Below, one piece after another: positions 21,171 to 22,235 of a stretch of 22,235 nucleotides of DNA. Origin of the DNA: RGIG250 sp045616885 (GTDB taxonomy: Bacteria; Bacillota; Negativicutes; Selenomonadales; Selenomonadaceae); NCBI GenBank assembly GCA_045616885.1, contig JAZLHS010000013.1, forward strand, positions 1 to 22,235. The letters are read 5' to 3'. The notes under the pieces were generated by a model. The model was given only the letters and a program-made list of their open reading frames with translations. It made no database searches and had not been told where the DNA came from. How positions within the stretch are numbered: the stretch's first letter is position 1; every line of letters starts with the position of its first letter. The position numbers were made by a program, and so were the translations under genes.

Positions 21171-21185
21171 TTGCTGTATTAGCAA
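21171..21185. promoter_or_regulatory. TTGCT-N5-AGCAA operator, copy 2 (just after the start point)
   Basis: TTGCT (21171-21175) and AGCAA (21181-21185) flank GTATT. It starts 34 bases after copy 1, a little over three helix turns. In RNA it would also form a small 5' hairpin. Confidence 0.6.
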
Positions 21186-21347
21186 GAAGGAAGTATAGCG
21201 TCCTTACTCGGACGGCATCGTCGAAACCAAATGAATACAGGGGCAGAGAGCCTTGAATGGCCGGCCACTAAATAATTGAGAAACGACACACCGCTCATAG
21301 GTGGGATAGCTATGCTTTCGGTTTTGCTAAAACAGAAAATGGATAAT

Positions 21348-21361
21348 TGGCAAGGATGCCA
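21348..21361 (+). promoter_or_regulatory. Candidate CsrA-binding hairpin in the flagellin leader
   Basis: TGGCA and TGCCA form a five-pair stem that shows AGGA in the loop; GCAAGGATGC closely follows the CsrA consensus (ACARGGAUGU). A second GGA lies in the ribosome binding site 12 bases further on. The Bacillus subtilis hag leader has the same two-site plan, with CsrA blocking translation and FliW relieving it. Confidence 0.6.
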
Positions 21362-21388
21362 GTCTTAAAACCAAGGAGGAATTTTATT

Positions 21389-22235
21389 ATGGCTATGGTA
21401 GTAAAGAACAACATGTCCGCTCTCAACACTCTGAACGTGCTCAATAAGAACACCACTGCATTGTCTGCCAGCTTGCAGAAGGTTTCTTCCGGCATGAAGA
21501 TCAACAGCGCTGCTGACGATGCTTCTGGCTACGCAATCTCCGAGAGAATGCGCGTTCAGATCCGCTCCCTCGACCAGGCTAATGCCAATGCTCAGACCGG
21601 TAACTCCATGATGAAGGTTGCCGAGGGTGCTGTTAGCTCCACCGTTGAGATCCTGAAGACTCTGAAGGAGAAGGCAATCAACGCAGCTAACGATACCAAT
21701 ACCGATGCAGACCGTCAGACTATCCAGAAGGAGCTTGACCAGTCCATCGACCAGATCAACGACAATGCTAATGTTACCTACAACGGACAGTATCTCGTTG
21801 ACGGCACTCATAACAGCAAGGGTGTAGCAACCTCCACCAGCTTGACCAACCAGTCCTTGAGCGCATCTACTGCTGCTGATTCTGCTCTGATTGAGTTGAA
21901 GAACAGTGCTGAGAATGATCTTAACATCACCACTACTGATAAGATTACCGTGTCCTACACCATGAACGGTGTAACTCATGTTACTACTTTCGATGTAACT
22001 GATGATATGACTCTTTCGGATGCAATTGATCAGGGTACTGATAGTAATGCTGCTGTTACTGATGGCAGTGGTACCAGCTTCATCGGTACGGATAAGGCAG
22101 GCGCTGATGTATATACTGCTAGTGGCTCCTCTGCTATTACTGTTGCAGCAGCTGCTACTGGTGTATCCGGTCAGATTGCAGGTCTTACCATCAGCATCAC
22201 CGATAAGGATGGCAATGTTAAGAAGTCTGCTAATG
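21389..22235 (+). CDS. fliC: Flagellin, cut by the window end
   Basis: Structural protein of the flagellar filament, exported by the flagellar type III system, hence without a signal peptide. The first 282 codons are present. The N-terminal D0/D1 region is standard: MAMVVKNNMSALNTLNVLNK, LQKVSSGMKINSAADDASGY, AISERMRVQIRSLDQANANA, MMKVAEGAVSSTVEILKTLK, and TYNGQYLVDGT near residue 135. From about residue 140 the variable outer domain begins, rich in T, S, A and D, and it is still running at the window end, so this is a flagellin with a large surface domain. ATG 21389 has AAGGAGG nine bases upstream. Its control appears to be by a housekeeping promoter with operator-like repeats and by CsrA at the RNA level. 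Confidence 0.95.
   Translation, partial: MAMVVKNNMSALNTLNVLNKNTTALSASLQKVSSGMKINSAADDASGYAISERMRVQIRSLDQANANAQTGNSMMKVAEGAVSSTVEILKTLKEKAINAANDTNTDADRQTIQKELDQSIDQINDNANVTYNGQYLVDGTHNSKGVATSTSLTNQSLSASTAADSALIELKNSAENDLNITTTDKITVSYTMNGVTHVTTFDVTDDMTLSDAIDQGTDSNAAVTDGSGTSFIGTDKAGADVYTASGSSAITVAAAATGVSGQIAGLTISITDKDGNVKKSAN

Larger units (their letters stand above)
21166..21388 (+). other. Long 5' leader of flagellin mRNA
   Basis: About 220 bases lie between the start point and the start codon, with no gene of their own. Local pairings include GTCC/GGAC near 21199-21213, the palindrome TGGCCGGCCA near 21259-21268 and GTCG/CGAC further apart. I do not recognise a known riboswitch: the conserved words of c-di-GMP riboswitches are not seen. 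The end holds a CsrA-like hairpin and a strong AAGGAGG (21373-21379). Confidence 0.6.

Noticed and set aside
21166..21345. c-di-GMP riboswitch in the flagellin leader
   Set aside because: The conserved words of the class I aptamer (CAGGGCAAACC and GCAAAGCC) are not found, and I could not fit class II by eye.

Overview
The window looks like a chromosomal segment of a motile, anaerobic, low-to-mid GC Firmicute. The best fit is the Negativicutes (Selenomonas-like); this is an inference from the small DUF1659/DUF2922 gene pair, the style of the dispersed hairpin repeats, the Mrp operon layout and the flagellin, and no marker gene settles it. Promoters are mostly of the TTGACA-17-TATAAT type and ribosome binding sites are strong AGGAGG types.

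Layout. Positions 1-424 hold repeats only. On the minus strand lies a dapA operon (2188-425): 4-hydroxy-tetrahydrodipicolinate synthase followed by a secreted protein with a coiled-coil tail. Divergent from it is a module of a small sigma-70-like factor (split by a one-base frameshift at a C4 run) plus DUF1659 and DUF2922 proteins (2397-3571). Next come a LysR regulator and a divergent secreted alpha/beta hydrolase (3623-5772) with two palindromic operators between them. Then follow rpmB and a YgbA-type cysteine-rich protein on the minus strand (5912-6706), and a plus-strand operon of a VanW-like protein, a TSUP permease and a Ppx/GppA phosphatase (6927-9940). The stretch 9941-11004 is RNA-rich: a DnaA-box-like cluster, two tRNA-Val genes (anticodons CAC and GAC), a MITE-like repeat and a structured RNA that I read as 6S RNA. 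A conserved small protein and a degenerate GGDEF protein follow (11005-12728).

The largest unit is an eleven-gene Mrp-type cation/proton antiporter operon (12967-20587), in the order E, F, G, MbhD-like, MbhE-like, B, C, D, a second and a third antiporter-like subunit with an 80-residue membrane protein between them. MrpA is not one protein here: its C-terminal part is split into two small genes and a NuoL-like subunit stands in for its N-terminal part. No hydrogenase genes follow; the operon ends at a terminator. The window closes with a minus-strand XRE regulator and the start of a flagellin gene (cut by the window end) that has a consensus promoter, repeated palindromes over that promoter, and a long leader with a CsrA-like hairpin.

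The points most worth checking are the frameshifted sigma factor, the GGDEF protein that keeps its c-di-GMP inhibitory site but has lost the catalytic motif, the three-pump Mrp operon, the flagellin control region and the 6S RNA candidate. All calls were made by reading the sequence; no database search was run.
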